Origin: Ashinkailepas kermadecensis
Lineage: Eukaryota; Arthropoda; Thecostraca; Neolepadidae
DNA length: 64,000 nt
Direction: 5' to 3'
Assembly: GCA_034440615.1 (NCBI GenBank)
Contig: JAOTOM010003999.1
Location: 62,001 to 126,000 of the forward strand
Shown here: one piece after another, positions 43,396 through 56,245 of the stretch
Layout of the letters: every line of letters starts with the position of its first letter
Position numbering within the stretch: the first letter of the stretch is position 1
Position numbers and translations under genes: made by a program
Notes under the pieces: model-generated
What the model was told of the DNA's origin: nothing
The model's database searches: none
What the model saw: only the letters and a program-made list of their open reading frames with translations

Positions 43396-44404
43396 GAATG
43401 CAATCGAAACAAATCGTATGATTGTCGCTCACCGTCACAATGGCGATTCTCACTTGAAGTCAGCTCCATTGCACTGTTGTCCACCGTCTCCTCTGAAACG
43501 TGACATATTTCCTGCGCCTGTACCGCTGCGCGACAAGCTCTCCTGATGTGCCCCTCTCCACCGCATCGGAAACAGCGGCACGCTTTAAAGGGGCACGCAG
43601 AAGGTGAGTGTCGGCGGCTGTGACACCGTGCGCACCGATCCAGAAACGCCGGCCCGCTGTGTCTCGGACCATCGCTGTGTCTCGGAGCCCTGTCTATTAC
43701 GCCTCCCCTGCTCTGCCACGGCGCCCGCTGCTCCCCCACTCTGCCGACCCCAGGTCGCGGCTGAAAGGGCCGGGAACCTGAATCCACGCTCTGAATGACG
43801 TCACCACCAGTCGGCACGGCGATTGGTTCACGACCACTGAGCCGGCCGATGGCGTCACACACGGCAGACTTCCCGCAAAGCTCCGCAGCGTTGGCAGCGG
43901 CAGATTCGTGGGCTTGGGCGATGGTGTTCGCTGACTTGAGAGTCAAGCCAGGCTCGCTGAGCAATCTGGTTTGCAGAGGCTGGTTCTGAATACCGCAGAC
44001 GAGGCGGTCACGAAGCATCTCTTCCAGAATAGACGGCTCGTAGTTGCAAGACGTCGCCAACTTCCGCAACCGAGCCACGTATACTGGCACGGACTCGCCA
44101 CGTTCACGGATGCACGAGTTGAAACGGAAGCGGGCAAGGATCGATGAATCCGCCGGCTCGAAATGGTCGCAGAGCAGCTTAATCAAATCCTTGTACGACA
44201 CTTCGTGTACTGACTTCAGGGCAATCAAATCTTCGACCAGGCTAAACGTGCTCGCACCCACAACGCTCAAAAAGATAGCGCGACGTTTCTCCACTTGATC
44301 ATCATTGATAACATTCGCGACGAAAACTGTTCGATGCGTCGGCTATATATACCAAATATCTCCACTGACACATCAAACTCTGGCGCTTTGCCAATAAACG
44401 CCAT
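43242..44404 (-). pseudogene. Gypsy gag with one CCHC zinc knuckle
   Basis: A true ATG lies at 44404-44402 (MAFIGKAPEFDVSVEIFG), 84 bases after the 5' LTR. A one-base frame change near 44325 leads to the long gag frame with AIFLSVVGASTFSLVEDL and a capsid-like middle. The nucleocapsid knuckle CFRCGGEGHIRRAC (C-x2-C-x4-H-x4-C) follows. The gag stop is at 43242; protease overlaps in another frame. Gag would form the particle and bind RNA. Confidence 0.88.
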
Positions 44405-44472
44405 CACTCGTTTTCACCGTACACAAAGAAAACCGAAACTGACACACCAAACCTCAGAGACCCGGTCAGTTC

Positions 44473-44487
44473 ACTCACTGGTCGCCA
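44473..44487 (-). other. Primer-binding site
   Basis: On the minus strand the sequence just after the 5' LTR is TGGCGACCAGTGAGT, starting with the TGG that pairs with a tRNA CCA end. I cannot assign the tRNA with certainty. Confidence 0.75.
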
Positions 44488-44650
44488 TGTAATATACTCG
44501 GCGGCGGTCCGGTACCAACTGGTTTATTGAGCACTCGGGTCACGGGACAACGAATCGGTCAGCATGCCCCGCGGCGGCGGACCGCGCGCAGAGGCGGCGC
44601 CAGGTACTGAGTGGTGTCACATCGAATGTGGGTCAACACACATCATCACA
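44488..44650 (-). repeat. 5' LTR of the gypsy element
   Basis: 163 bp, one difference from the 3' LTR. Right target duplication CTATC follows at 44651-44655. Confidence 0.93.
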
Positions 44651-45415
44651 CTATCCATATTTAAACAGTCCCTTTCAATGAAAATCCTCAAACCACTTGC
44701 AAAGAGCAACTTTAAAACAGATGGTTATTTTATAGTGGTGTGCCGTATTCTGAACATGAAAATGTTGTTGTTCAGGAATACCTCACTGTAACTGTTGTGG
44801 TACAATCTATTAGTAGTCACTAAAAAATGCTGGTGTAACTGCCAAAAAAAATTGGAAGTCACTTCCTTATGGTTTCCTTAAGCCAACTGCTCTTCGAAGC
44901 CTACAATGGTTCCTGTGAACTTTGCAACCTCTGTACACAAAGTATAGGTATAATTATGTGATCAGACTTTCATATTTTGGTAGAGACAGGTCCATCATTT
45001 ATGAATACCACCATCTTTTTGTTATTTATGCACTGAACATGATGTGGGAGACGACCAAAGTTAAGTGTTCAGGAAATAGAACGTGTTCATATATACCCCC
45101 CTCTTCCCCTATGTACCCAGTTTCCTAGGTACCTACCCGGGTGCCTAGGTACCTACCTGGGTGCCTAGGTACCTACCTGGGTGCCTAGGTACATACCTGG
45201 GTGCCTAGATACCTACCCATGTGCCTAGGTACCTACACCGGGTGCCTATGGACATACCAGAGTGCCTAAGGACCTACTCGGGTGCCTAGGGACCTACCCG
45301 GGTGCCCAGGGACCTACCCAGGTGCCCAGGGACCTACCCGGCTTCCTAGGAACCTACCCGGGTGCCTAGGAACTTACCCAGGTGCCTAGGTACCCACCTA
45401 CCTAGGTACGAAGTT

Positions 45416-46124
45416 GGTGCGTTCTTTGATATCTGGTTTCACATTCGTACATGTCTTACCTGTATAGGTAGGTAGGTACCTGAAGAAGCACAAACTGAGA
45501 ACAACTGCGAGACTACACCAACCTACTCACCTGCATCTACCGAATCCGACTGGAACAACCACAAAACTGCGGATTCAGAAACGGGACAGCGAGTACCCGC
45601 GGCCGGCCATATTTACGTATGCAAGAAAAGCCACGGCGGCCACGGCTATGAAAATACTAAGAGAGAGAATAATACCCACCTCTTTCACGTCCTCATTTCC
45701 GGTCAAACTGTATGTATCTCCATAGGCAAGTTTAGTAATTAAACCTGCTAAAGTTCCGGAAGTTTAGTAAACATTCCTACTAAACTCACTGCCCCTCTTA
45801 GTAAATATAACTACGAAACCTTTTCGAGGATGTGTTGTTCAAACACATACTATATTGCTGCTAATTACTGGTTATTGTTGGGTGGCATTGTCTTTCCTCA
45901 CTCAAACGCATCAATGAAAGCGTTCTCTGACTATGCCCAGCTGCGCCAGCATGCAAAATACAAATGCAGGGTAGTCCTCCATTTTGTTGCGAAAAAAATC
46001 ATGTAACGTGCAAAACTATATGGGCAATGCATAAACTTCGTATGTTTCATGCGCAGCCCCGCCCCCACGCAAACTACAAATCATTTTGTGGAGGAGTAAA
46101 GTACAATTAAAACCATTTAGACAT
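45416..46124. other. No gene recognised
   Basis: The sequence includes short imperfect repeats of AGTTTAGTAA / TTACTAAAC (about 45730-45810). No TE terminus or coding motif was seen. Confidence 0.45.
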
Positions 46125-47297
46125 CAGGGAGATGTCCGCATCCCAGCCTCCGCCTTCAGCACCTACAATATCACACAAACTATAACGTAAAATTCCCTTA
46201 ACGTGAATGTTCACCTGCCTGCACCTTGATCGCAAACACTCGCTATTATAGACAGGCACGTAACGTACTCGCTTTAAAGGCGGCGCAAATGACCTTTATG
46301 GTCCGGTACGCCTAAAAAATCGCTCCCCCCCCCATGCGCAGCGAAATTGAAACATGCTTGATGCTACCAATTTATGCAATATATGAGGAAAAAGCTGTGA
46401 CGTCACCTAGGCTTGAGGGGAACTTTGGTGTACCTTTTAAGGTTTGCTTTGGAAGTCATGTGCGCCATAACTTAGTACCTATTGTTTTCTTTAGGAATAT
46501 AAATTATAATGCAGTGTCCATGCAGCTTATTGCTGAGTTTTGTCTTTCATGGTATCATAAGCTGGCAGATTGGCTCACGCATGGCTCTCTTTGGTTCAGT
46601 TTGAGACTTTGTTTCCCCTTATCAATATTGAATGCATGCACATGGTCACTGGGCATGTACCTAGGTAGGCACCAGGTAAATATCAAGCTGATATTGTGAT
46701 GGGTGGGCTGTTGAAGGTAATTCTAGTTTGTATATCCACAATCTCAATGATAATTGTGCTTGTTGTTCACTGGTTCACTCACTGGTATGCAAGTTTGACA
46801 ATGACTGGAAATTGAGAATGGAATGAACCTTGTTCAAGCTCCATATGCATGTGGTTTTGCCATTGGTGGTGTATACGAACCTCAGTATGACAATGCAATT
46901 GCTGTTTTGTGGCTGAGCATATTTTTTGGGGGACAATCTGGTTTAAAATGCGTTAGCATCAGCCAATCTCAACATTTTATGATGTAAGTTGTCCTTCCAC
47001 AGAGGAGCGAAATCCAGCTATTTTGTTTTTTTTGCACAATTTTGAAATTTGCAGCAAAAGGTGGAGAGTCAACCCACTATCTAATCCAAATCTGTTTCTT
47101 TTCAGTACAAAATATGGTGGTTAACATCAACTACGTTTTCTATGTACCTAGCATGGTGTTTTTTCCTTTAACTTTTTATCAGCATAAAAATAGCATAGGT
47201 TATTGGGGGGGGGCCCAAATCAGCATTGGGGGGGGGGGCCAAGATCAACATTGGTGGGGCCATGGCCCCCACAAAAGGATACAAATCGACGCCCCTG
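46125..47297. repeat. Terminal module D, copy 4, with intact terminus
   Basis: It follows 32024-33050 in direct orientation from TAGACATCAGGGAGATGTCC. It continues through the GTGGAGAGTCAACCCACTATC block to TACAAATCGACGCCCCTG at 47297. No partner left terminus or target duplication was found for it. Confidence 0.75.
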
Positions 47298-47892
47298 TAC
47301 TCGCCCCCAACAGTAAATTAGCTGAGGACTGCTGGGGGGCAAGTTTACTTAGTAAATTTATAGTTTAAGGTAATTTCTGATATCTTGACATTTGTTTTTT
47401 TAACGCAATATTTATGAATGTGCTGAACATGTGACCGCTAATTTTCTCCGCACATGCATACTTTTCAGTTAGGAGGCAAAATAACACCAAGTTGGGGAAG
47501 ATATATTGGGACACACCCATAAGGCATGGAGTTGGGTAGCATAAAAGTAACGTCGGTTCAAAATAAAGAAAAAAGATATAACATGACCCAACCTAACCTT
47601 CCATGCAAGAAAGCAAATTATTTTTTAATGTAAGTATCCAAACACTTCTATTTTCAAATTACAAAAACCTTGCCTAATTTAACCCAACCTGAACCTAGCC
47701 TGAACTGTTTTTAAAGAAAACTCAAATTTATTGGGGGAAATAAAAAAGAGAAGTGAACATTTTTCTAACTTACAAGAGCCAAACCTAACCTAACTTAACC
47801 AAACCTAACCCCTTTGTATGCTTCATGGGGGTAAAATGTGTGTAAGACTTGTCTTGTGGTTACCTTAAAATGCAATATTTTTAACTGTGGGC

Positions 47893-47900
47893 ACTCCATA
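47893..47900. repeat. Left 8-bp TSD of element B'
   Basis: ACTCCATA is repeated exactly at 59176-59183, immediately beyond the opposite terminus 11.3 kb away. Confidence 0.9.
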
Positions 47901-49218
47901 CAGGGGCGTTGATTTGTATCCTTTTGTGGGGGCCATGGCCCCACCAATGTTGATCTTGCCCCCCCCCCAATGTTGATTTGGGCCCCCCAATAACCTATGC
48001 CATTTTATGCTGATAAGAAAGCTAAAGGAAAAAAATGAAAAACATCATGTTAAGTAGAAACATTGATGTTAACCAGCACATTTTGTACTGAAAAGAAACA
48101 GATTTGGATTAGATAGTGGACTGACTCTCCACCTTTTGCTGAAAAATGCAAAATTGTGTGCAAAAACAAACAAAATAGCTGGAATTCCCTTCACTGTGGA
48201 AGTACAGCTTACATCATAAAATGTTCGGATTAGCGATGCTGATGCATTTTAAACGATTGTCTGAAAAAATATGCTAAGCAACTAAACAACAATTGCATGG
48301 TCATACTGATGTTTGTACACACCACCAAAGGCAAAACCACATGCATATGAAGCTTTAACATGATTAATTCCATTCTCAATTTCCAGTCATTGTGAAACTT
48401 GCATGCAAATCATGGTTATCATTGAGATTGTGGATATACAAACTATAATTATCTTCAGCAACCTACCCATCACACCATCAGCTTCATATTTACCAAGATA
48501 CCTACCTACATGCCCAATGACAATTTGCATGCATTGAATATTTATATGGGGCAACCCAATCTCAAACTGAACCAACAAAATCAAAGTGTGGGCCAATCTG
48601 CCAGCCTATGAAAACATGAGATAAAAGTCAGCAAGAAGCCGTATAGACACCTGATTATAATTAATATTCCTGAAAAACAATAGATATTAAGCTATGGCCA
48701 CACATAACTTCCCAAACAAACCCTATACAGTCATACAAGATCAGGGTCTGGCAGCCCGCATTGTCACCCACTATTACCTTAGTAGGTACACCAAAGTTCG
48801 CCTTCAAGCTTTGGTGACGTCATAGTTATTTTTATCTTATATTGAAGAAATTGGTAACATCAGGCGTGTTTCAATTTCATTGCGCATGAGACAGTTAAAA
48901 CAGTTGTCAATTTTCAATTTTCAAAGTTTAAAGAACCAAACACAGCCAAACCTAACCTGTCATAAGTTGCTGTTGAATACAAAATAATTGGTAAATTTGC
49001 AGTTTAAGGTGATTTTTTTGTTTGAATTTTTCTTCAGAATACCATGCTCATGACGTGACTAAGATGATGGGACCACTTATTTTTGGTGAAAATTAATTTT
49101 ATTTTAATTTGAGAAAAAATTGACAAATTTTCCAACTTAAAAACCTCAACCAACCTACCCTAACCAAACCTAACCAATTTGTTTCCTTTATGATGACAAA
49201 TGTGTGTAAAAACTTTTC

Positions 49219-49288
49219 TGGGTTGGTTGGTTGGTTATTTGGGTTTACGGCCGCATTGACTGCGTTGGTCATACAGCGCCCATACAAC
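49219..49288 (-). mobile_element. 5'-truncated LINE/SINE tail with short TSD, in B'
   Basis: Minus strand: GGGCGCTGTATGACCAACGC through GACTGCG/GCCGTAAACCCAAATAAC to repeated CCAA. AACTTTTCT occurs on both sides (about 49209 and 49290). Counterpart of 31118-31180 in B. Confidence 0.75.
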
Positions 49289-50050
49289 TTTTCTTGTTCC
49301 CACCTTAAAGCACAATAATACCCAAAAGTTCCCGAAAAAAATTTACAAACATGTTGACAAAAAATATAATTTTTTCTTCAAAATCAGCTTAGGTTAGGTT
49401 AGGCTCGGTTAGGTTTCTTTTTTAAGGTTGATTTCAGAAAATAAATTAATTTACATTTTAATTTAATTTATTTTTTTGTTCTTAAAAGATGGGTTAGGCT
49501 AGGTTAGCTTAGGTTTTGTTGCATGAAAAAAAAAAACATTTATGTTTATACTATGTTACCGAACTCAAAGCCCTTTTTTGCATTATTTTGCTCACAACCT
49601 GAAAAGTAAGCATTTGCACAGAAAATAAGTGTGTCCAATCATCTTAGTCACCTTCATAAACATGGTATTCTGCATTTATTTTTTAAAGGAAAAAAGAACT
49701 CCTTAGACTGCAAAGTTACCAAATAATTTGCAATTTTTGGGGGAACCTTTTTGGATTAAAAAAAAAGTTTTCCAACTTGAAAAGCCTAAACTAACCTAAC
49801 TTAACCAAACCTAACCCATTTGCTTGCTATATGCAGCCAAATGTGTGTAAAAACTTGTCTTGTTACCACCTTAAAGCACAATAATACCGATTTGGTTAGG
49901 TTAGGCTAGTTTAGTTGGGTAGCCTAACGCAACTAGGCGAAACCTAGCGCCTTTGAATGATTCGTGAAGGTAAAATGGGTGTAAAACCTGTCTTGTGGTT
50001 ACCTTATACTGCAATAATATCTCTTTTTGTGCTACCTGGTGCACGTGATG

Positions 50051-50062
50051 AACCTCCATCTG
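50051..50062. repeat. Left 12-bp TSD of the I-clade LINE
   Basis: AACCTCCATCTG, repeated exactly at 56322-56333 and present once in block B (27755-27766, complement). Confidence 0.92.
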
Positions 50063-50733
50063 CCCCCCGACGAGGCACCACCTTTCCGTGGTGGAGGGGA
50101 TTGAGTGCCCTAAGGACCCGGAATCCCAGACCATCGGTGAGCCGTCGAGGGGTCAGACTAGGAGTGCCTCACTCGTCCTTCCATCCATTCGCTCCCATTC
50201 CAATGCCCATTTCATCTCAACATCCATGTGCTCCACCTTGCCCTGCAACACCAACTCTCCATATCACGAGCAGGTAGGACAACTTCCCCGGTCCTGCCCT
50301 CCAGCTCAGTTGTATCGGGGTAGCCGCGCCCCCTCGGCCCGCCCCCCGGGGTTGACGGAGTCCTGGAGGCTGAGGTCCCCCGTCGCACGGTGCTAGTTGT
50401 GGCGGGGGACCAACGCACCTCTTTGGTCCTAATATCCCGGAGGGGCGGGCGGGTCCGTAGGGCCCCATACGGGCCAAGCGACATGTCGCCTCAGGCCAAA
50501 GGTCTGGGCCCTGGCCCAGTGCCTGCAGGCCTGGCCGGCAGGGGCCAAGTGGCGGGCGGTGCTGGATCCCGGTCGGGGTGGTGAGTCTCTCTCTCCCGGC
50601 CGGGCGAAGGCGCCGCCTGCCCCGTATAACTCCTCGGGCGCCTGGCGTCCTCCCGTCCGCGGGGCCCAGGCGTCCCCCCTGTTGGGGCCCTGTGTGGTGG
50701 GGCGCCCGAGGAGCCGAAATAAATCACACTTCC

Positions 50734-52459
50734 ATGGCAACATCAAACACAAAAAGCTATCCTGGTCCCTCTCGCAGGGGCCAGACTACTAACCCAACAC
50801 CTGCAGAGGCATACCGCCCTGCACGTCTCTCTCCCCGTCGCGTTGTGACTACCACTGCTTCCCATAGCGGGAATGTAGATCTAAGTATGAGTTCGGAACC
50901 TCGGTTGACATCGCCGCGAATACTAATACTGAAATCGAGTGACCCTGGAAGAAGTTTGTCTGCTCTTTCGCCCTTTGAGCGGAAGCGTGGGTGTGACAAA
51001 TTTGGAGACGTCGCCAGATGCGAAAAACTACGAGATGGAGGAATCGAGGTGGAATTTCGGAGCGTTGATGATGCCAAGAAAACCCTAGAGGTAACATAAT
51101 TTACTTACTATGTGAGAGACCAGGGCAGGATGAGGGATGTCACTATACCTATTTTAGTTCAGCCACGTAAGACAAAGAATCACTCCAAAGGTGTGATAAA
51201 CTGTTTCGATTTGAGGGACGTATCGGACTCTGACATTGTCGACGGCCTGGCGGAATTCGGTGTCATTGAAGCGCGTAGGATCAAGGTGAGGAGAGGAAAT
51301 GAACTACAGGCGACGAACAACATTGTTTTGACTTTTAATTCTACAGACCTTCCCTCGGCAATACACGTAGGCTATGTCAAGGTGAAGGTACGTGTTTTTA
51401 TTCCAAACCCCATGCGGTGTTTCCGGTGCCAGAGATACGGCCATACTACCCAGTACTGCCGTGGTCGCCCGTCCTGTGGTAGGTGTGGCACGGTAGAACA
51501 CACAAGCGAAAAATGTGAAGCTGAAAGCGTATGGTGCGTCAATTGCGGCCAGGGACAGGTACCGCACACAGCCTTTGACAAGGCCTGTCCAATAAATGTG
51601 AAGGAAAGGGAAATACTAACCCTGAAATGCTCAAGAAATATATCTTTTCAGCAGGCGAGATAAATATATGCGGATATCCCAGCGTGTCCTACGTAAGCAA
51701 GGTAAAAAACACACAGCATGTCGCCACTCACCGAGAGCCTGCCAGTGCCTCTCAGTTTCTCTCCCAACTCAGTGATCTGCTACGATCTTTCGGACTCGCT
51801 TGCACCTCGTTGCCGGAGCGAGACCTGAGTTCTCGCACTGGATCCCTTTCTACCACCTCCCGGTCAAAATCACCTCCACTTCCGGCCGACTTACGGAGCT
51901 CAATATCTGCACCAACGTTACCTGCTGCCAACACCGGCAGATCATTGCCACTCCAGAACGTAAACCTCCAGATGCAGGAAACCGAAAGACGCGCTCGCGA
52001 TGCGAAACGAGCGCGTCTTGCTGAAATGGAAAGAGTACGTGCGTCAGCTCGCCAAGGAGCGGACAAGCCTGTCGCTCCCAGACCAGCCACTCCTTCGCCG
52101 CGAAGGCACCTGGAGACTCCGATGGGGAATAGTCCCCCAAAAATGCGCCCTCCCCCTCCTCCCCGGGCGAACCCTCTCCACACTCCTCCCTCGCCCCGCC
52201 TACGAGTGGAGGGCCGGAGGCCCCGTCCCGCGCACCGGCCCCGGGAAGGAGCCTATCCGGGGTAGATGCCCTTCCACAGGCGTCCCTGGCCGGCACTTCC
52301 CAGGTCCCGGTGCCCCGTGTAGACTCGCGTGCTGAGAAGCGTGTGTTGCCCTGGGCAGGATCACCCCCGGAGGGTAGGTCGCGACCGCGGACATCCTCGC
52401 TGGGGGTGGTTCCCGGGGAGTGCGCCCGGCCTCCGAAGGCTGGAGTCAGCCAGTTTTAG
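50734..52459 (+). pseudogene. I-LINE ORF1 (gag-like RNA-binding protein), disrupted
   Basis: The start chosen is the ATG at 50734 (MATSNTKSYPGPSRRG). An in-frame TAA lies at 51097-51099. Three cysteine-rich knuckles follow: CFRCQRYGHTTQYC, CGRCGTVEHTSEKC and CVNCGQGQVPHT. Frame changes occur near 51660-51690 and near 52260. The C-terminal part is rich in Ser, Pro and Arg and ends at a TAG (52457-52459), 62 bases before the ORF2 ATG. The upstream continuation of the frame (from 50578) is GC-rich 5' UTR and not part of the protein. ORF1p would bind element RNA. Confidence 0.85.
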
Positions 52460-52521
52460 TTGAACACTAGTCAGCTATTTTGTCATGTTAAACTGTTTTA
52501 CTACCCTTAACTAGCATTTTA

Positions 52522-53592
52522 ATGCATGTAATCTTACAATGGAACTGCAGAGGGGTTCGTACAAACATGGCCGACCTCGAGACAGTTTTGAACCAGCACT
52601 GCCCGATGGTTGTATGTCTCCAAGAGACAAAGTTACCACCATGTTCCTCTCTCCACGTAAATAATTATTCGTTTATCACAAAAAACAGAGCATCAGAGAC
52701 CATTGCGCACGGAGGTGTGCTTATAGCGGTTCACCATAACACTTCTTACCAGGAGGTAGCGCTCGATACCTCTCTCCAAGCAGTTGCTGCAACCGTCAGC
52801 TTCCGCCGGCACACTATAACAATATGCTCCATCTATCTTCCTCCTGGGCAGCTGCCACCATGCGTTGAGCTCAGACGCCTGATGTCCCAACTGGTCCAGC
52901 CTGTCTTGCTCCTCGGCGATTTCAACGCTCACCACGTCACATGGGGATGTGCATCCATAAATTCTCGCGGCCGAGCTGTGGAGAGTTTTATTCTGGACGA
53001 AGCCCTCTGCCTTTTAAACACGGGTGCAGCCACCCACTTCACGCTTCCATCTGGTTTTACCTCCGCGATCGACCTCAGTCTTGCAAGCCCTTCTCTGGCG
53101 CACTATATGACCTGGTCGGCTTCTGATGACGCGCTTGGTAGCGACCATTTTCCAATTTTTATACACTACAATGACAGCGTGATGCTTGGCTGCAGGCCTC
53201 AACGGTGGAATCTGGGAAAAGCGGACTGGGGGGAATTTGAGCACACTATGGAGTCCTGCTTGTCAAGCAACGCTGATGCAGGTGCACCTTCGGTGGAAGA
53301 ACTTACTTCTATGCTACTGTACTCGGCCAGCTCTTCCATTCCACGAACTTCTGGTGCCCCACGTCGCACTCCAGTTCCGTGGTGGTCAAAAGAATGCTGT
53401 GACGCCATACGAGCACGTAAGCGAGCCTTTAAGAAATTCAACAACAATAGCAACCAGGTACACTTAATTGCTTTTCAAAAGGCACGAGCCTTAGCGCGCC
53501 GTACTATACGGGCAGCAAAAAGGAAGGGTGGAGAGAATACGTATCTACCATTAACCGATTTACCCCAACGACCCAAGTATGGTCGCGAATAA
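52522..53592 (+). pseudogene. I-LINE ORF2: endonuclease domain and linker
   Basis: It starts MHVILQWNCRGVRTNMADL. Catalytic landmarks are all present: LQETKL (Glu), ICSIYLPPG, LLGDFNAHHVTWG (Asp and Asn), TSAIDLSLAS and GSDHFPIFI (Ser-Asp-His). The frame leaves the protein near 53520, where the correct reading moves to another frame (REYVSTINRF at about 53535). The frame remains open by chance to 53592. The domain nicks target DNA. Confidence 0.9.
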
Positions 53593-55218
53593 AGCGTATT
53601 GCTGGCCAATATAACGCGGCCCGTCTCCCCATACTACACATAGCTGGTGTTGACGTGACCCACCCCGCTGAGGTCGCTGTGGAAATAGGCCAAGCCCTAG
53701 CAGCCCGTAGTGGAGACGGTAACTACTGCCAACAATTTCTTCGCCGGAAAGTCAAGTTGGAAGCCAAGCCAATTGACTTCTCCACACCTGACCACTTAAG
53801 TTATAACCAACCGTTCAGTCTTCATGAATTACGTTCAGCGATCAGAAGCCTAAAGAGTGTAGCAGAGGGACCTGACGAAATACACAATGACATGTTTAAA
53901 CACCTATCGATACGTGTGCTTCAAGCACTTCCGTCTACACTGAACAAAATATGGGAGGAAGGCTACTTTCCGGATTCTTGGCGGGAGGCCATTGTGGTCC
54001 CTATACTTAAACAAAAAAGAGCGGTTTAGACCCGCTGCACTATCGGCCGATTGCCCTGACCTCGTGTCTATGCAAACTCATCGAAAAAAAAATGGTGAAC
54101 GTACGACTCACCTGGTTTCTGGAAGAACAGGACTTTTTACCAATGCACAGTGTGGATTTAGGAAGCATCGCTGTACAACTGACCATCTCTTAACACTGGA
54201 CACTGCGATTCGACTCGCCTTTAAGCACAGACAACATGTGGGAGCTATTTTCTTTGATATAGAAGCAGCCTATGATTCCGCATGGCGACATGGAATCTTG
54301 TTGAAGGTTAAGCAATGTGGAATCCGTGGGAACTTAGGAATTTTTATTCAGTAATTTCTGAAAGACCGCTTCTTCCGCGTCCGAGTAGGACACGAGCTTT
54401 CTGAGCGATTCCATCAGATGAATGGAGTTCCACAGGGCAGTGTTTTAAGTGTTGCCCTGTTCGCTATAGTCATAAATGATATTGGGGATGCACTGCCGCA
54501 AAGCATCGGACGTTCGCTATTTGTCGATGACTTCGCGATATGGTCATCTGGCTCCAGCACACCATCGGTAACAAGACAGCTACAGCTCGCGGTAAGCCAT
54601 CTCCAAAGATGGGGCATGAAAAACGGATTTCACTTTTCCACCGACAAAACGGTTGCAGTGCATTTTTGCCGCAAGCGGTGCTCTCAAGCACTAAACACTG
54701 AGTTGTATGGGACGCCTATCCCTGTTCAACAAACCGCGAGGTTCCTCGGAGTGCAGTTCGGCACTCGTCTGACATACAAACCACATTTTAAAACACTGAA
54801 ATAAAAATGTTTTAAGTCACTAAACTTGTTGAAATGTATATCACGGACCTCCTACGGTTCTGACCGAAAGACATTAATGATGCTATATCGGTCACTCATC
54901 CGATCTAAGTTGGATTATGCATGCTATATATATGATGGTGCCTGCAAGCGTACTCTCGATACGGTGCAGCGTGCGGCTCTGCGGACCGTCACGGGGGCGT
55001 TTAGAACCACGCCGATTGCTAGCCTACTCGTAGAGTCGAACGAGCCTCCCGTGGCGTTAAGACGTGAAATGCTTGGCCTACGGTATGCATGCAGATTACG
55101 CCAGTTCCCTACCCACCCCACCTACGACGCGGTGTTCTCGCGACATACATTGGCACTCTTCCGCAGTGGCAGAAATATGACAACTTCGCCGTTGTGTCCG
55201 AATTCGTGCTCCCTTTGA
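53526..55218 (+). pseudogene. I-LINE ORF2: reverse transcriptase, several lesions
   Basis: RT motifs appear in order across frames: EGPDEIHNDMFKHL, WREAIVVPILK, an LHYRPIAL-type segment near 54040, CGFRKHRCTTDHLL and IFFDIEAAYDSAW (first Asp). NGVPQGSVLSVALF, SLFVDDFAIW (catalytic DD) and the thumb NGFHFSTDKTVAVHF follow. In-frame stops are TAA at 54352-54354 and TAA at 54802-54804, with frame changes near 54005, 54130 and 55215. The part after 54826 is the YRSLIRSKLDYACYIY and VQRAALRTVTGAF region typical of this clade. Confidence 0.9.
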
Positions 55219-55246
55219 GGAAAGTGGTGTAAGAATTCGTCGGGCA

Positions 55247-56230
55247 ATGCGCATACAGAAACTAGCCGTACCGCCCTGGAATCTGGTCTCCCCTATAGTT
55301 GACCTATCACTAACAGCAACCCGCAAGGATGATGTAACATCTACACTTTTCCGCATGAAAACACTGGAGCACTTGGAAACATATCAAGGGTATACACCAA
55401 TATTTACTGATGGATCCAAGACCAGCACTGGAGCAGGATGTGCTTTCGTATGCGGCACTTCCGCTAGATCGTTTACCCTGCCTGTGTATGCATCAGTGTA
55501 TACCTGTGAACTGATGGCAGTAATTAAAGCGCTCTCTTTCATCGAAGTATCACAAGATGTTTCATATGTCACACTGTCTGACTTTCTGAGCAGCCTTTTG
55601 GCACTTACCGCATTTTACCCTACAGACAGTTTACTGATTGATGTTATGACACGCCTCACTAATCTGGAACGAGACGGGAAAAGCGTTCGTCTGTGCTGGG
55701 TACCGAGCCATGTCGGAATTTATGGAAATGAGCGAGCCGATTCCGCAGCTAAATGGGCAGCCCAGAGATCCCCAACACCTATTCTCTCACTTCCAGCCAG
55801 GGACCATATCCCTGGAATCTTATCATACATGAAGGCTAAGTGGCAGATGAGTTGGAACGCACAGTCCAACAATAAGCTGCATTCAATAAAATCACAACTT
55901 GGGGACTGGTCATCATGCCATCTCAGATCCAGGAGTGACGAGGTAACTTTATGTAGACTACGAACCAGCCACACACACGCTACTCACCAATACCTCCTCT
56001 GCGGGAAAGACAGACCCGAGTGTCCCCGCTGTCTGGAAGCCCTCACGGTGCGACATGTGCTTTATTCGTGCCAACACTTTTCAAGGGAGCGAAGGTTGTT
56101 CTTTGGAAACAGGATCGGACATTTAACATATCGCGACATTCTAGCAGATGACTCGGAAATAGTTCATTCTGGTAATATATTTAAATATCTCAGAGCGATA
56201 GGATTCCAGTCCATATACTCACCTCAGTAA
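55247..56230 (+). pseudogene. I-LINE ORF2: RNase H and C-terminal zinc-ligand region
   Basis: RNase H residues are visible: TPIFTDGSKTSTGAG (Asp), VYTCELMAVIKAL (Glu), a TLSDFLSSLLAL segment where the third Asp is present, and VPSHVGIYGNERAD (His and Asp). A cysteine/histidine region near the end (CRLRTSHTHATHQYLLC, CPRCLEALTVRHVLYSC) matches the C-terminal knuckle of I-type ORF2. This block is open from 55247 to the stop at 56230 but is out of frame with the RT block upstream. Confidence 0.9.
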
Positions 56231-56245
56231 CACGATAGGATTTTA

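Larger units (their letters stand above)
39117..44650 (-). mobile_element. Ty3/gypsy LTR retrotransposon, 5.5 kb, recent insertion
   Basis: The element is bounded by two 163-bp LTRs that differ at one base by eye. Read on the minus strand it has a PBS next to the 5' LTR, gag with a CCHC knuckle, protease, RT, RNase H, integrase, and a purine tract before the 3' LTR. It lies inside the unique spacer of block A'; block A keeps the uninterrupted site. Despite the near-identical LTRs, the coding region has frameshifts (near 44325, 42858 and 41655) and an 820-bp insertion in integrase. It can no longer encode a full polyprotein. The gene order PR-RT-RH-IN is that of Metaviridae-type retrotransposons; no envelope gene was seen. 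Confidence 0.95.
35745..45415. repeat. Block A': inverse copy of the minisatellite-SINE repeat, interrupted by gypsy
   Basis: Complementary arrays (TACCTACCTGGGTGCCTAGG units of 20 bp) lie at about 35748-35790, 36545-36740, 37552-38056, 38826-38990 and 45112-45412. They are separated by spacers 35791-36544, 36741-37551 and 38057-38825, each with one SINE. The unique spacer of block A (11553-12136) is present as 38991-39116 plus 44651-45111, split by the gypsy element. A' has one more SINE spacer than A, so the number of higher-order units differs. Confidence 0.88.
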
